A stretch of DNA of 64,000 bases from Hydnum rufescens UP504. Its lineage: Eukaryota; Basidiomycota; Agaricomycetes; Cantharellales; Hydnaceae. Every line of letters begins with the position of its first letter. Within the stretch, counting starts at the first letter, position 1. The notes below the pieces were generated by a model. That model made no database searches, was not told the origin of the DNA, and worked only from the letters and a program-made list of their open reading frames with translations. Below, piece by piece: positions 11,925 through 23,883 of this stretch. Location of the stretch: NCBI GenBank assembly GCA_014904985.1, contig MU129054.1:98230-162229 (forward strand), read 5' to 3'. Both the position numbers and the translations under genes were made by a program.

Positions 11925-12008
11925 TGACCTCGGTGTGACTTGAACACACAGCCTCCTGATGGCTAATGACTTGGAATCAGACGCGCTAGCCAATTGCGCC
12001 ACGAAGTC
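11925..12008 (-). tRNA. tRNA-Trp (CCA) with a 10-nt intron
   Basis: The minus strand folds as a complete cloverleaf. Acceptor GACTTCG pairs with CGAGGTC, followed by discriminator A. The D stem is GCGC/GCGC, and the T arm is GTGTG-TTCAAGT-CACAC. The anticodon stem TCTGA/TCAGG closes a loop with TTCCAA, which reads CCA at the anticodon. Ten bases (GTCATTAGCC) after loop position 37 must be removed to close the loop, the standard place for nuclear tRNA introns. It lies between eIF2alpha and BUB3. Confidence 0.9.
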
Positions 12009-12220
12009 CCGTAATATTTTGTCCCAGGAGGCTCTAAGAGGTTTTGGGTTCCCAAAGGTCCGAAGAACTTCTACACCATTAATATTCTTAGCCGCTGCGT
12101 ACAAAGAATAAAATTTCAGAAACCAGGACCGAAGCTACAAGTTTCTTATATCTGTCGAACCAATTTTCACTACTCAATACGGCGTCCTACGCATTGCCGG
12201 TCTTTGGCTAAGGGAAGAGA

Positions 12221-13656
12221 TTAAGAATACCTGGTTGAGGCCAGCAGTGGAAATCGCCGCACCTTTGTTTCCTCTCCAACATCTCTGACAACGATAGAAA
12301 TCGTCTCCATCTCGTCGCCCCTCTCTTTGAGCTCTTCTCTCCGTCGTTGATCCGGGACGTCCCAACTGTACGATGCCCCAATCGCCATCTTTGTGCCTTC
12401 AGCGCTGAACGCAAGTGCACTCACCCCAGCTGGGAAAGCTGGGTATTGACGCAGCCGCTTCTTTGAGAAATGGTCCCACACTGCGACTCTACCATCTGAC
12501 CCTCCTGAAGCAAACGTGCCGTAACTAGAGGAGTTCAAAAATACGATACGAAAGTTAAAAACAAGCGACACGAATTATTGGGGTCTGCATACATGGGATG
12601 GAAGGCCAGTGCGTTCACAGGATACACTACGTCGCCTTCCGGTGTGACTTGTCGATGACATTTGAAGGCATATTTCCGCGCCTGGACCTCTGGGGTTTCT
12701 TCGAAGAATTCGACTGATACTCGCCCCTCAACAGATCCCATGGCGAAACCTACGGTAACCACGGTAATAAGGAAACTTTCGCGCATCTACAACATTAAGG
12801 AAAGAGCAAGATATCCATTACCGGATCCATCAGGCATGCATGCTAGACTCGATGTGCCAAACTTCAGGGAGCTGACACGCTCTTGTGCTGGTGCCGCCAT
12901 ATTTCGTGTGTCATATATCTGTACCCGTCGTCCCGCGGTAGCAACCACCAGCGTGTTTTTTACAATGTCCATGGCATAGACTCGCTCTGGTTGTTCATGC
13001 GAACTGATAAGAGACTTGGGGTTTCCTTGACGCGGGTCCCAGAGTTTCACGCTGCGGTCCCATGATCCAGTTATCAACGCGTCTGATCGAGACGAAGGGT
13101 TAGAAAAGGGTAGGATAGCAATTCCACGGAAACTGACTCAATTCTTGAGAATGTACCACCGAGGATACCCCTGCAGTGTGAGTCCCCAGCACGCGAATCT
13201 TTTCCGTGTTTAGATCCAATCTACCAATGTATTCATGTTCAGTTCCAGGACCCATCCAACTCATCCATTGGTAACTATTACCTTCGAACCCATGTATCTA
13301 GCCCTCCACTGTAGGCATATTGACCCCCTGGCTCGAAGGCGCAACCTAGCACCGCAGCACGATGTTGAAATACGGATTTCAGGGAATTATCAGCAAGATG
13401 ATATAGCCGCACTTGCTAAAAAATGCACGAGGGAGCTAGTGAGTTGAGATTATCCAGAACGAAGGAATGGCTCACGCTGTCCCATGAAGAAACAAGCAAA
13501 TGGTTGGAAGACACAGGTGAAAAATGGACCGCCGACACGCCATCAATGGGCGGCGACTCGATAGTCAATTGGTCTATGGGATGTAATACGAGAATAAGCC
13601 CCAGAACACGGCAAGCACGATGAAAAGAGGTTACCTTGAGCGCCTCCCATTGACAT
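12221..13656 (-). CDS. BUB3: Bub3, mitotic checkpoint WD40 protein
   Basis: WD40 propeller that brings Bub1/BubR1 to kinetochores in the spindle checkpoint. Seven exons (13635-13656, 13476-13573, 13282-13415, 13138-13220, 12822-13082, 12593-12749, 12221-12524) sum to 1059 nt, 352 residues. Blades are clear: [77 protein letters not shown] and [16 protein letters not shown]. The C-terminal [10 protein letters not shown] is typical. The acceptor at 12750 was preferred over one at 12787 because it gives the conserved [14 protein letters not shown] join. The last residues ([12 protein letters not shown]) are not conserved and might hide another intron. Its start is 141 bp from that of the divergent E1 gene. 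Confidence 0.94.
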
Positions 13657-13797
13657 TCGAGTTTGGGTCAAGTGACTCGGCAAGCACCGAGATTTGTTGG
13701 TCGCATGTCCACTTATGAGTAGGCAATTAACGTTTCGGCTAGGAGGTAGCCCTTTTTGCTCTATAAGTTTATCTGGAAGAACCCTCGCTTCAAGCCA

Positions 13798-16700
13798 ATG
13801 TTTTCTGTCTTGCAGCGAACAGCGACCCGGCCGCTCCACCTATGGGGCAGGTCATTTTACCACGATGAGGCAGCATTTGGCTATCGATCTCCCAAACCTT
13901 ACAGTCTCCTCGATTGTGAGTTTGCTCCTTGTTCACTGTGCATTGGTCCCCACCCGTTGTATCCGTTTAGACACACCAGCCCAGTTGGTCAATAGGGCCC
14001 ACAATGCTTCCCTACTCCGTCTAGTAGACTCCTTTCGTATACATGGCCACAGGGCCGCAACCATAGATCCCCTGGATTTGTTGCAGCGCGAAGAGATTGC
14101 TGCTCTTAATCCATCTCGGTACGCGCTGGATGATCCGAACAAAACATACAACGTAGATGGCATTCTCTGGACGGGTGGACTGGACAATATATCTTCCAAT
14201 GAAGGCTCCCCTGCAGTTTGGCTTTCATTGGACCAGATCGTGCACCATTTGCGTTCAGTCTACACCGGTCGCATATCATTTGAATATATGCATTCTCCAT
14301 ACAAGAGTGAGCGATTGTGGTGGTCCCATCTCTTGGAATCCCTGCCTGCCTTGTCCTCACCTTCAAACTCACACTTGGACGATGCTGCAAAGAAAAGAGT
14401 CTGGGGCCTTATGGCGCGGAGTGAAACATTTGATCATTTCCTCCAGGAAAAGTTTCCGTCGTTGAAGCGCTACGGCCTTGAAGGGGCAGAATCGATGCTG
14501 CCAGCTCTTGATACTCTGTTCCATGTAGCATCCAATGGTGAATGAAAGGCGGAGAAGCAATCGAGAGACACCCTAACGTCATTTTGCAGCCGGCGTCGAA
14601 AACATCGTCCTCTGTATGCCTCATAGAGGTGCGCTCTTAGAACAGCATCCTGACTGACATTTCATTTTTCTGAATGAAGAATCGGTGCAGGGCGTCTGTC
14701 GCTCTTGACTGATCTCCTCCAGTATCGTCCGGTCGCCCTCTTTCACAAGATCAAGGGTGGCTCCGAGATACCAGATAACTTGCATGCGACTGGGGACGTG
14801 ATCAGCCATCTTTGTAAGTACCTCTCCCTTGGAGTGGGGATTCCCAGCCAACGTCGCTGCGCGATTCTAGCTAGCACTCCGACACTAATATACGACGGGA
14901 AACGCATACATGTATCTCTCCTTCAGAATCCTTCTCATCTAGGTACGGATTCAGGTTTATAGGACTATTGCGCTTAATTCACCGCCTTCGCAACCCCATG
15001 TGAACTCGCAGAGGCGATCAATCCCGTTGCCCTTGGGAAGACACGTGCAAAACAACTTGCCTTGATGAAAGACACCGACCCCGAATGTTCTCTGGGGGAC
15101 AGGGTGATGTGTGTACAAATGCATGGCGATGCGGCGTTTACAGGACAAGGGGTGGTGATGGAAAGCCTGGGTCTAAGTGAGTGATATATCATCTGGCATA
15201 ATGCTTCTCTTATTGTGCCGAAGGCAATCTGCCGCATTATACATCTGGGGGAAGCGTGCATATCGTCGTTAAGTGAGTATAATTCCAACCCCAAGCCCCT
15301 ACTGTGTTTGATTGTTGGCCGCTCTTAGCAACAAGTTAGTATCATCGTATTGTACGGAAGACCTCTGCTCACGGAACCCGTAGTATTGGCTATACCACCC
15401 CTGCATCAAGCGCTCGATCGTCCCTTTATTCTTCGGATATTGGGAAAATGATAAACGCCCCAATCCTTCATGTAAACGGTGACCACCCAGAAGGTGTGTA
15501 TACCTAATTCAGGACAAATGTTCCCGGCTTTAAATCACCCGCCGCAGATGTTGTACGCGCAATCAAGACTGCCTTCAATTATAGGAACTTCTTCCGGAAG
15601 GTGAGCCGTTCGTTTCTCAAGTCATGCTCACACGAAGAGTTCTTGTTCTCATTCCTCCCAGGACGTTATTATCGATCTTATCACGTATCGAAGATGGTGT
15701 ATATTGCTGGTCCATGTGATAACTCTTGAAACTTGCTTGCTAATCCTTGGCATTCTTAGGGGACATAACGAGCTGGACGAGCCCTCATTTACCCAACCTT
15801 TAATGTACAACAGAATTCGGAGCCGGAAGAGCGTTCCTAGCCTTTATGAAGAAAAGCTGATCGTAAGTTCTCGTGGCATACTCATCTTATACCGCGATTA
15901 TGCTTAGGGCTTTCTAAGACTGAAGAAATCATCAGTTCCACCGAGGCCACAACTGAACGTGCTGCGTACAAAGAACATCTTGAAAACCATCTCAAAGCTG
16001 TCGATGGGTATATGCCGTCTGCTGATATGCTTCGCGGACAGTGGTCAAGGATGGTCTGGCCAGGCTCCCGGGAGGCGTTGAAATGTAAGGATCCTGAGAC
16101 AGGTGTTCCCCTTGAGGAACTACGTGAAATTGGAAGGGCAAGCGTCCAGATACCCGTCGGCTTCGTGAGAGAAGCCCTTGCGGAGATTTCACACTCCCCT
16201 GCTAATTTTTCCTGATTATTCGACCCAGGAACTACACCCTCGTCTTCAGCGACACGTTTCCTCTCGCATTAGAAGCATCGAGTCAGGTCAAGGAATAGAT
16301 TGGAGTACGGCAGAGGCAAGGGAGATTGCTCGAATGTAGATCTGACAACGCATGACATCCTCCCTCTCTGAAGGCCTTATCTTTCGGAACTTTACTTCGT
16401 GATGGATTCGATGTTCGTATCAGTGGACAGGACGTGGGACGTGGGACTTTTAGTCATCGGTGCGCCATTTCGTCAACTGGATGGCGCATTTCCCTTTTGA
16501 ACGATACCATTGTCAGGCATGCCATGCTTGTTGACCAGCAAACCGAAAACGTTATAGTTCCTCTCAATAATCTTTCACAGACCAACAAGTTGGAGCTCGC
16601 CAACAGCTCCCTCAGTGAAATGGCAGTCCTTGGAGTGAGTAGATCTGTGTGGCTCGGCGTTGCAGCGTATGTGATGTACAGCTCTAGTTCGAGTGGGGAA

Positions 16701-17765
16701 TGAGCTGGGGAAATCCAAATCTATTGCCAATTTGGGAGGCCCAATTTGGTGATTTCTTCAATGGTGCACAGGCAAGTCTCAGCTAAACTTGGAGATGGGT
16801 ATTCTTCGGACTCACACGCCTCATAGGTCATCGTAGATACGTTCGTCACCTCGTCCCAAAGTGAGCATGGGACTGGGACTATCCGAACTTGTCATTCTGA
16901 CTCAGGGCTGTTTTTTCTCTAGCCAAGTGGCTCAAACAGAGTGCATTGGTAATGCTTCTGCCTCACGGCCTCGATGGTGCTGGGCCGGAGCATTCATCCT
17001 GTAGGATTGAGCGTATGTTGCAGGTGTGTTTCCCCCACCCTCCATGTTGTAATCTTGGTGAATATCCAGGCTGCCCTCTCAGTTGACCAATGATCCATAT
17101 GAGTATCACGAGGCTCCCATCGACGTTAATGTGCACGTTGTGAATCCGACGACGTCTGGACAGTACTTCCACTTGCTTCGCCGGCAACTGAAGCGCAACC
17201 ATCGCAAGCCACTGATCGTGGCCTCACCCAAAGGCTTACTACGCTTTGGTGTATGTTCACGCCAGCTATCGAAGATCGTGCCGGAACTGACTCATAAAAT
17301 GCGTAGCCTTCAACCTCTACTCTGCAGGACCTTGGGCCTGGGACCAAGTTCCATCCAGTGCTGGCGACCCTTCCGTCTAATCTTCGGAAAATAATCCTTG
17401 TATCGGGGAAGGTTTACTACGACCTTTTGCGGGAGATCCAAATCCGTTCTCTTCAAGCAGAAATCGGCCTTGTCAGGCTCGAAGAGATCTGCCCCTTCCC
17501 GTTCAAGCCACTAGCGGAAACGCTTCAAACTCTGACTTCTGAGACATCAAACCTTCCCGAGATATGTTGGGTGCAAGAAGAAGCCCGTAATCAAGGTGCT
17601 TTCGGATATGTTTCGCCTCGTATCTCAGCGGTACTGGAAAAGCTTGGGTGGGAGGGAGCCCGACTGAGATATGTGGGGAGACGAGAATCGGAGGTACCAG
17701 CCGTCGGCGTACCGTCCATGCACGCTCAAGAGAAGAACGACATCATTCAGGGTGCTTTGCTGTAA
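13798..17765 (+). CDS. DHTKD1: DHTKD1-type 2-oxoacid dehydrogenase E1, mitochondrial
   Basis: Thiamine-diphosphate-dependent E1 enzyme; the DHTKD1 branch acts on 2-oxoadipate in lysine and tryptophan breakdown. The first exons are 13798-13915, 13971-14537 and from 14590; many short introns follow. The start gives a basic mitochondrial presequence, then [20 protein letters not shown] and [16 protein letters not shown]. Family landmarks in order: [48 protein letters not shown] (across the intron at about 15694-15760), [49 protein letters not shown], and [18 protein letters not shown] near the end. It lacks the longer N-terminal region of the main 2-oxoglutarate dehydrogenase, which is why I chose DHTKD1. 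Not every internal exon border was resolved. Confidence 0.9.
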
Positions 17766-17970
17766 TCACCTTACTTTCCTGTCTTAACCTGGCCATCATT
17801 GCCTGTACAATACGCGCTCCATACATATGTCAGGGTATAACAATCATGAGTGTTATCTTGAATACAGGGAGGATGCTATATGAAGATGTCGAATATGGAC
17901 AATATACAACGTAGAGGTTAAGACAGCGAGGGAAACGCAGTTAATAGAAAGGGTAAATAGAGATTATAGT
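17766..17970. other. 3' spacer between convergent genes
   Basis: A 205-bp A/T-rich spacer between two stop codons that face each other. It should carry both polyadenylation regions. No gene seen. Confidence 0.5.
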
Positions 17971-20542
17971 TTAATTCTCTTTATTTAATGTCATTTCAGC
18001 CACTGCACGTCTCATACCACTAGTGTCTGTCCAACTGGCCCTACGAAGTGAATTGCCGCCGAGCAATGGCTCTGCTGCCATAGTCCGTTTGACAGATGGC
18101 GGAAGAATGCGCGGGGCACCATTAGCAGGAGACGAGCTCTTCGCACGCAGGCCCAGAGACATCGGCGAATTGAGCAATTCTAATGCGGGGCCAAATGCTG
18201 TTACTTTGGCCGGCTCATCCGCATCGGCGGGGATCGAAGTCCCTCGGCTGGAACCAGAGATGTGTTTCCCATTGATGCGAGGCGAGGAGTTTTGAGAGCT
18301 CACGGCTGTGCCCTCAGAAATACTCGAAACCGTCCGATGATCTGAAGCAAGCGGACTGCGAGGAGGCTCTACACCAGCGAAATAGTCCTGAGGCTCTGAA
18401 CCACTGAGAAGGGGTGGAAAATAGCCAAAAGTATGAGAGTCATGGCGAGGCGACGCTGGGATGGGTGGTACAAAATATTGAGGAGAATGCTGGGGCTGGG
18501 GTGTCATTATGCCGAGTGATATATGAGATCCATCGAATGGCTTGCGCGTAGATGATGGCTGCTGTTGTTGTTGCTGTTGCGATGGAACATGTATTGGCGC
18601 CCCGGGAGCTGGGTTCAGGAACGGATTGAAAAAGGTTATCGGCGGAGAAAACGGTCCAAGACCAGGGGAGAGGAAGTGATGGGCAAGAGGCGGGGTAGAT
18701 ACCTATCGAAACCCTAAGTGGCACATCAAGATGATATTGCAATCATCACTCACTGGTGCATGGAACGTGAAGCCAGGCATGGACGGCGTCATCGGGGGTA
18801 GACCCCGTGTCAGATGTGGGGACATGGGATTAGGCAGCGTAAATTGATGAGAAGGAAGGGTTATCGTTCCAGGGGCGCGGGAGTTTCCCGTCTGTGTCGG
18901 CGGGGCGGGCCTCGGTCCTGCGATAGGAGGTTCAGGGGCCCTTGACACTCGATGATCAATCATGTTTGGAACATTTGTCATCGAACCCGGGGACAAAACA
19001 CGGGCAGGTGCTGCAGTTACACGATCATTTGTTGGAGTGAGGGCGTTCTTTCGTCCTGGAGGCGGTAATTTTGGCGGAGTCGGTAACGACCGCTGTACAT
19101 GTTGATGATATTGCTGATGACGTGGTGTAGGAGGGGGAGGCTGACCACGACTGTGTGTAAATTCATGCTGAGGTTGGGGTCTAGAGGCATGAGGGGGATA
19201 TGGGTCGAAGGGTGAGCTCGGCTGCGACGAGAAACCAAAATGTGGGGACTGTGGGAGAGCGACATAGTGCCCGGTATGAATTTGGGGATCCGCAATGGAC
19301 TGCTGCTGTGCCGGAAGGATAGGCGGACCTCCAAGGGGAGTGACTGGCTGAGAAGAAGTTTCGGATTGACTGAATTTGTCGTGATGGACCTTAAGGACCC
19401 GGCCATTGTATTCATATCTATATCTCGACAATAAATTCGAGTACTATCGGGACCTAAAGTTCACGCGTACCCGTTGAACATTGTTACCGCAGTCGCTGCA
19501 TCAGCATCATTGGCGAATAATACGGTTCCGAATCCTCTGGATCGGCCATCCGGGCCCAATGCCACGTCGGCACGGACAATTTGACCAGCAGATCGGAACA
19601 GGTCTTTGAGGTCCTGCCATTGACAATGAAAGGGTAACTATATGGAATCCATTTCAGCTAACTTCATTAGGGCACAAGTAGACTCTACAAACGTTTCCAA
19701 CGAACAAATTCCTTCCGGGTCCCATACCATTCGAGACGAGGCCGTGAGATATCAAATTAACAGGATTGTTCAATGGAGGAGAAACCGAGATTCCAGATAA
19801 GCTGGGGGGACCATTGCTTAATCGAGGACTTGAGGAATCAGACACGAAGGCACCGTTTACGGGGGGTATGAATGCCATAGGGTACATCATAGGCCCTGCG
19901 TTATGATTCTTCGGGAACTGGATTACGTTCATAGGATTGGATAAATCAAGATCGGGAGGAAGCCTATCTGCCCGGACTTCTAATGTTCGCGTCTGCCACG
20001 GGAAGCCATTGAACATTTCTGCATTGACCGACTGAGCAAGGACCTACATAAAAATCACGACGGTCACATACCTATAGCTCTGGCGGCATCCTCAGTGGTG
20101 GCCAGGAGTACAGTACCATAGCCCCGGCTGCGATTATCAGGCCCGAGGCTCACATCCGCCCGAAGGACAGTCCCTGCCTTCCGGAACAGATCCTTGAGAT
20201 CTTGCCAACGCACTCGATACGGAAGCTGTGAAAGGCTCCATTGGATATTTCAGAATCTTCAGAAACCACGTAATAAAAGGCGTACGTTTCCTACGAAGAG
20301 TTGAGTTCTTGTATCACGGGCGGGCGGCAAATGCGAATTGATCGATGATGTGGCTGCTTGAATGACTGCTTCAATATCTATGCTTGACGGCGTGGCGGGG
20401 ATTGGTTGCGAGACGTTAGAGCCAGATGGAAGGGGAGAGGCTGCCTTAAGTTTCAGACATGTCAGTCTCCGCCTGTAGAATTCGCCTCATGTGGGAGCAC
20501 TTTACCCACCGCACTGGAATGAATAGAGGTGAAAGACGACAT
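17971..20542 (-). CDS. RNA-binding protein with two RRM domains
   Basis: Starts at MSSFTSIHSSA (20542). Two RRMs are visible, each split by introns. RRM1: RNP2 QLFVGN+LPYRVRWQDLKDLF and RNP1 SRGYGTVLLA. RRM2: RNP2 NLFVGN+LPFHCQWQDLKDLF and RNP1 SRGFGTVLFA. They are closely alike, including the intron placed after LFVGN, so they probably arose by internal duplication. The linker is Ser/Pro-rich; the roughly 400-residue C-terminal part is Pro/Gln/His-rich and disordered, ending MTLNKEN. The RRM type recalls yeast Gbp2/Hrb1 mRNA-export factors, but a direct equivalence is only a guess. It is divergent from the HECT_2 gene, with 111 bp between starts. Confidence 0.85.
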
Positions 20543-20653
20543 GGTAGGCGCTCAGCGCGAGTTCTGAGAGATATTCAGCCGAAATAAGGTGCCCAGCTAG
20601 TCCCCAAATCAACCCAGAACAGAAGGACAGAGAATGGTAAACGCCGAGAAAGG

Positions 20654-23600
20654 ATGGCGGGTTGCGGAAGCAAAGTTGATCTTTCTCACTCCGCTTCTGC
20701 GGAACTTGGCCCTGCTTGTATGGCGACTCTCGCGGAAGCTAGACCATCCCTTGCAGCGACGAGCCTGGGGGATATTATCGATGGCCCGATTCCTTCGCCA
20801 TTTCCGACAAGTACTTTCTCCACTGTATACACACTGGACGCTGTGCCACTCGTACCGCACACACCGATGAACGTCGAAGGACGCTCTGATAATGTGGGTC
20901 CAATCATGTGCCATGAAACATACATCCTGATCATGAGGAAGCAGGACCAGAATCAGAAGCTACTGTTGGCTGCACTGACTGCAGCGCAACGATCATGCCT
21001 GATCGCATTGAACACACTAATAGCTCCATACTCCTCTAGTTGGTGCCCAATACCTACTGGATCTACCAAGGAACCTCTGGCGGTATCTACTGTCTTGTGC
21101 ACCATCTTATCCAATTTATCCTACTCCGCATACCCCTCGCCAGACACTACATCGGAGACCATTCTGCTTGTGGAACTTGCTAAAAGGATCGCGACAATTA
21201 CTGATTCCGGTTCATTATCATTGGAAGATGCTCATTTCGCTTCGGCGTTGGGATCATTCCTGTCTTATTCGAATCGCATATTCCTGCTGTCCCCCGACGC
21301 TTCTCACGGTGCATTTGGTATCCCTCTGGAACCAGCTGATGCCTTTGAATCCCTTTATGAGAACCTTTTGACTCTTCGATCTAACCGGGCGATGGAACGA
21401 ATATCTACTCCGCACGAGTCTTCAGTGACCGCCGTGGACAGGGCTATCGCGTGGAGTGGTATCGATGACAGCGTAAATGTGTTGCTTGTTTCGTGTCACC
21501 AACGCATGGGTCGTCGTGCCTCAATGCAGTTGTATCCGGATTCCGATATCCTCCCTGAGTACGAGGGTGATCCTCCATCCTATGTGCCTTCAACTACCTC
21601 CGAAAAAGATATCCCAGCGCCGCATACTCGTCCAAGTACCCATCCCCTGTCCATGCAATCTACCTCTTCCGAGAAGTCGCGCCTGGACTTGGAGAACATC
21701 ACGTCAGCTATTGACCGAGTCTATTCCTTGATTCCCCAGATCCATACGCAGCGTGTGGAACTTGGTCCCGCGAAACAGGAAGAATTGGAATTCGCGCGAC
21801 TATGGGGAGCGGTATTAAAGATGGGTGATCGACTGGAGCACCAGCGAGCCGAGCGCGCCGAGATGACCAAATCTCCTACGCCAACCAATTTGAAAGGCAA
21901 AGCAAGGGCCGAGGATGCTGAAGATCTAGATGGGCTGATGGATCTTATCAACCGATCTCAGCGCAGCAGAATGCTGGAACAACGAGTGGCAGTTCCATAT
22001 GACCTGAAGCTTCGACGCCCAGTTGTTGATTTAGGCACTCGTTTCGTCGCCGAATATCATGGGAATCTGGGCACCGTTCAGGTTTGTGTCGAGGTGGGCG
22101 AAATTGTCGGTCTGTCACCTTGGAGTGCAGATGTATTGCCTGGGGTGACAGGCGCCTCCAGTGAGCTTACTCTGCGTCGTGAAGGACGCGACGTTGCTAC
22201 CATTCATCTCCCGATATCTGTACCACCTTCTCCCGTTGACGTTACGGTCCAAGGCGATTTGGAGATGAAGATTCAAGGCCCTCGAATTGCCCCCTTCACC
22301 ACAAGCAATTCAGACCCATACATGCCACTCGATGCCACTCGCTTGGCAACTATGTCACCCACTTCCTTCATATGCTCATCTTGCACATTGCCTCTGATCC
22401 ATTTCGCCATTGACAACCTTCAATATATCGATCTTCCATCAGAGCACTGGGCAGAATTGGTGGAATCTTGGATGTGTCACCCGAATCAGAAACTATCTGG
22501 ATCTATCATGAAACGTGGAAGGGGCGGCTTCTCACCTTCCCGTTCGCAGGTCCTCGTCGGAGGTAGCTATGTTCTTTTCCATCAGAGCTCCGTGGTGGAG
22601 AGCAATATAAGAATTGCCGGGGTAGTGGAGGTGTGTATTTGTTTCACTTGATCTTTGGCTCCAACCCTCGTCTCGGGCAAAAAGAAAGCCGTCGCCGGAT
22701 CCATCCACCGGTGGTCGTCGTTTTTTCATGCGTTGCCGTCGTGCGAAAGAGTAGCCACATCTGGCGTCACTCGTGTCCGCGATAGCCGTGTTGAAGAAAG
22801 TGCGACAGCATCACAATGCTTACGACTGATACCATATGTCCAAAATCAATATACCTTGTTAACAACTCCGATGCGAAGAGGTTCATCCATCTGGAGCTAC
22901 CTTCGGGGAGACAAATGTTTTATCAATTCCGTTCTTTCCGCTGTACTTTCCTTGTTTTGTGGCTCTGTACCGTTCGGTATCAACCGGTTTTGAGCGATAT
23001 CTGACTCTTGTTTGGCCTTTGATAGAGTGATGCATGGTGCCGCATCCAGTGCGTTTGTGGAGCCAATGTTGGGGGTTGCAAAAGTCCCTTGGGAGACAAC
23101 ATACGCATATATCGCTTTGCGAAATATTCGGCTTGCCCGCTGACTCCCTCTTCTCTGTAAGATATGCATCCTGTCAAACTATGATCCAAACGAATGACGA
23201 TTCACATTTTAGTGTGGTTCGCCTTCCGATCCCAGCGTGCGTCGTTGCAGATATGTTGGAGTTCGTGCAGGCGCACGCAACTTATCGATTTGCTATTCGA
23301 GACGAAGAGGATGAAAAAATCCGTGTCTTTGTCAGTCTAATTTTTCTGTGGTGTTACAACACAACCCCTTAAGGCGGAAGTCCCGTTGCAGATTTGGCTA
23401 TTCAATCCGTCTCTGCATTTGACCCACGGCGTCTGGAATCAACCTACAGGGCAGAAGCCTATCGTAGTGCACGCAGCAAAAGTTTTTTTCAAACTGGCTG
23501 ATCCTACAGAAAACGCGGATCTTTCCAGGTAAAGACCCCAAGATTGGCTTTCCCCGACCGGCCCTCACTCACTTGGCCCAATGTGTCTAGCTTGCAAACC

Positions 23601-23753
23601 ACATACCCCGAGTTCACTCAAGCCGAACATCTCGTATATCCTCTTGATGTTTGCACTTCGCTTGCCATCGCACTTCGGGAGAGTAATATGGCATATCCAC
23701 CTTCTCGCCGTACTTTAAACGGATTAGATATGGGCTGGCTTCAAAGAGACTGA
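20654..23753 (+). CDS. HECT_2 (UBE3D-like, E2-binding) protein with long N-terminal extension
   Basis: An open frame of 665 codons (20654-22651) followed by spliced C-terminal exons to 23753. The HECT_2 signature is SFICSSCTLPLIHF with a CxxC pair, then DLPSEHWAELVESWMCHP and LVGGSYVLFHQSS, and at the end VRLPIPACVVADMLEFVQ and WLFNPSLHLTHGVWNQP. This family (UBE3D, formerly UBE2CBP) binds ubiquitin-conjugating enzymes and has been reported as a ubiquitin ligase. The first 400 residues or so (leucine-rich segments, then an acidic PEYEGDPPSYVP stretch and a charged helix) match nothing I know, so this may be a fusion or a second gene joined by read-through. Exon joins between 22640 and 23050 are unresolved. 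The start could also be ATG 20720. Confidence 0.78.
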
Positions 23754-23883
23754 AACGCCCTCCCATCCATCTAATTTAATTAGCTCTTAGCGCATTTTGG
23801 CTTTGTGGATACCCCAGACGATAGTCCTTGAATTTTAATTATACATGCAGAATCGAAGGGCAATAACTACTGGCATTGCATAC

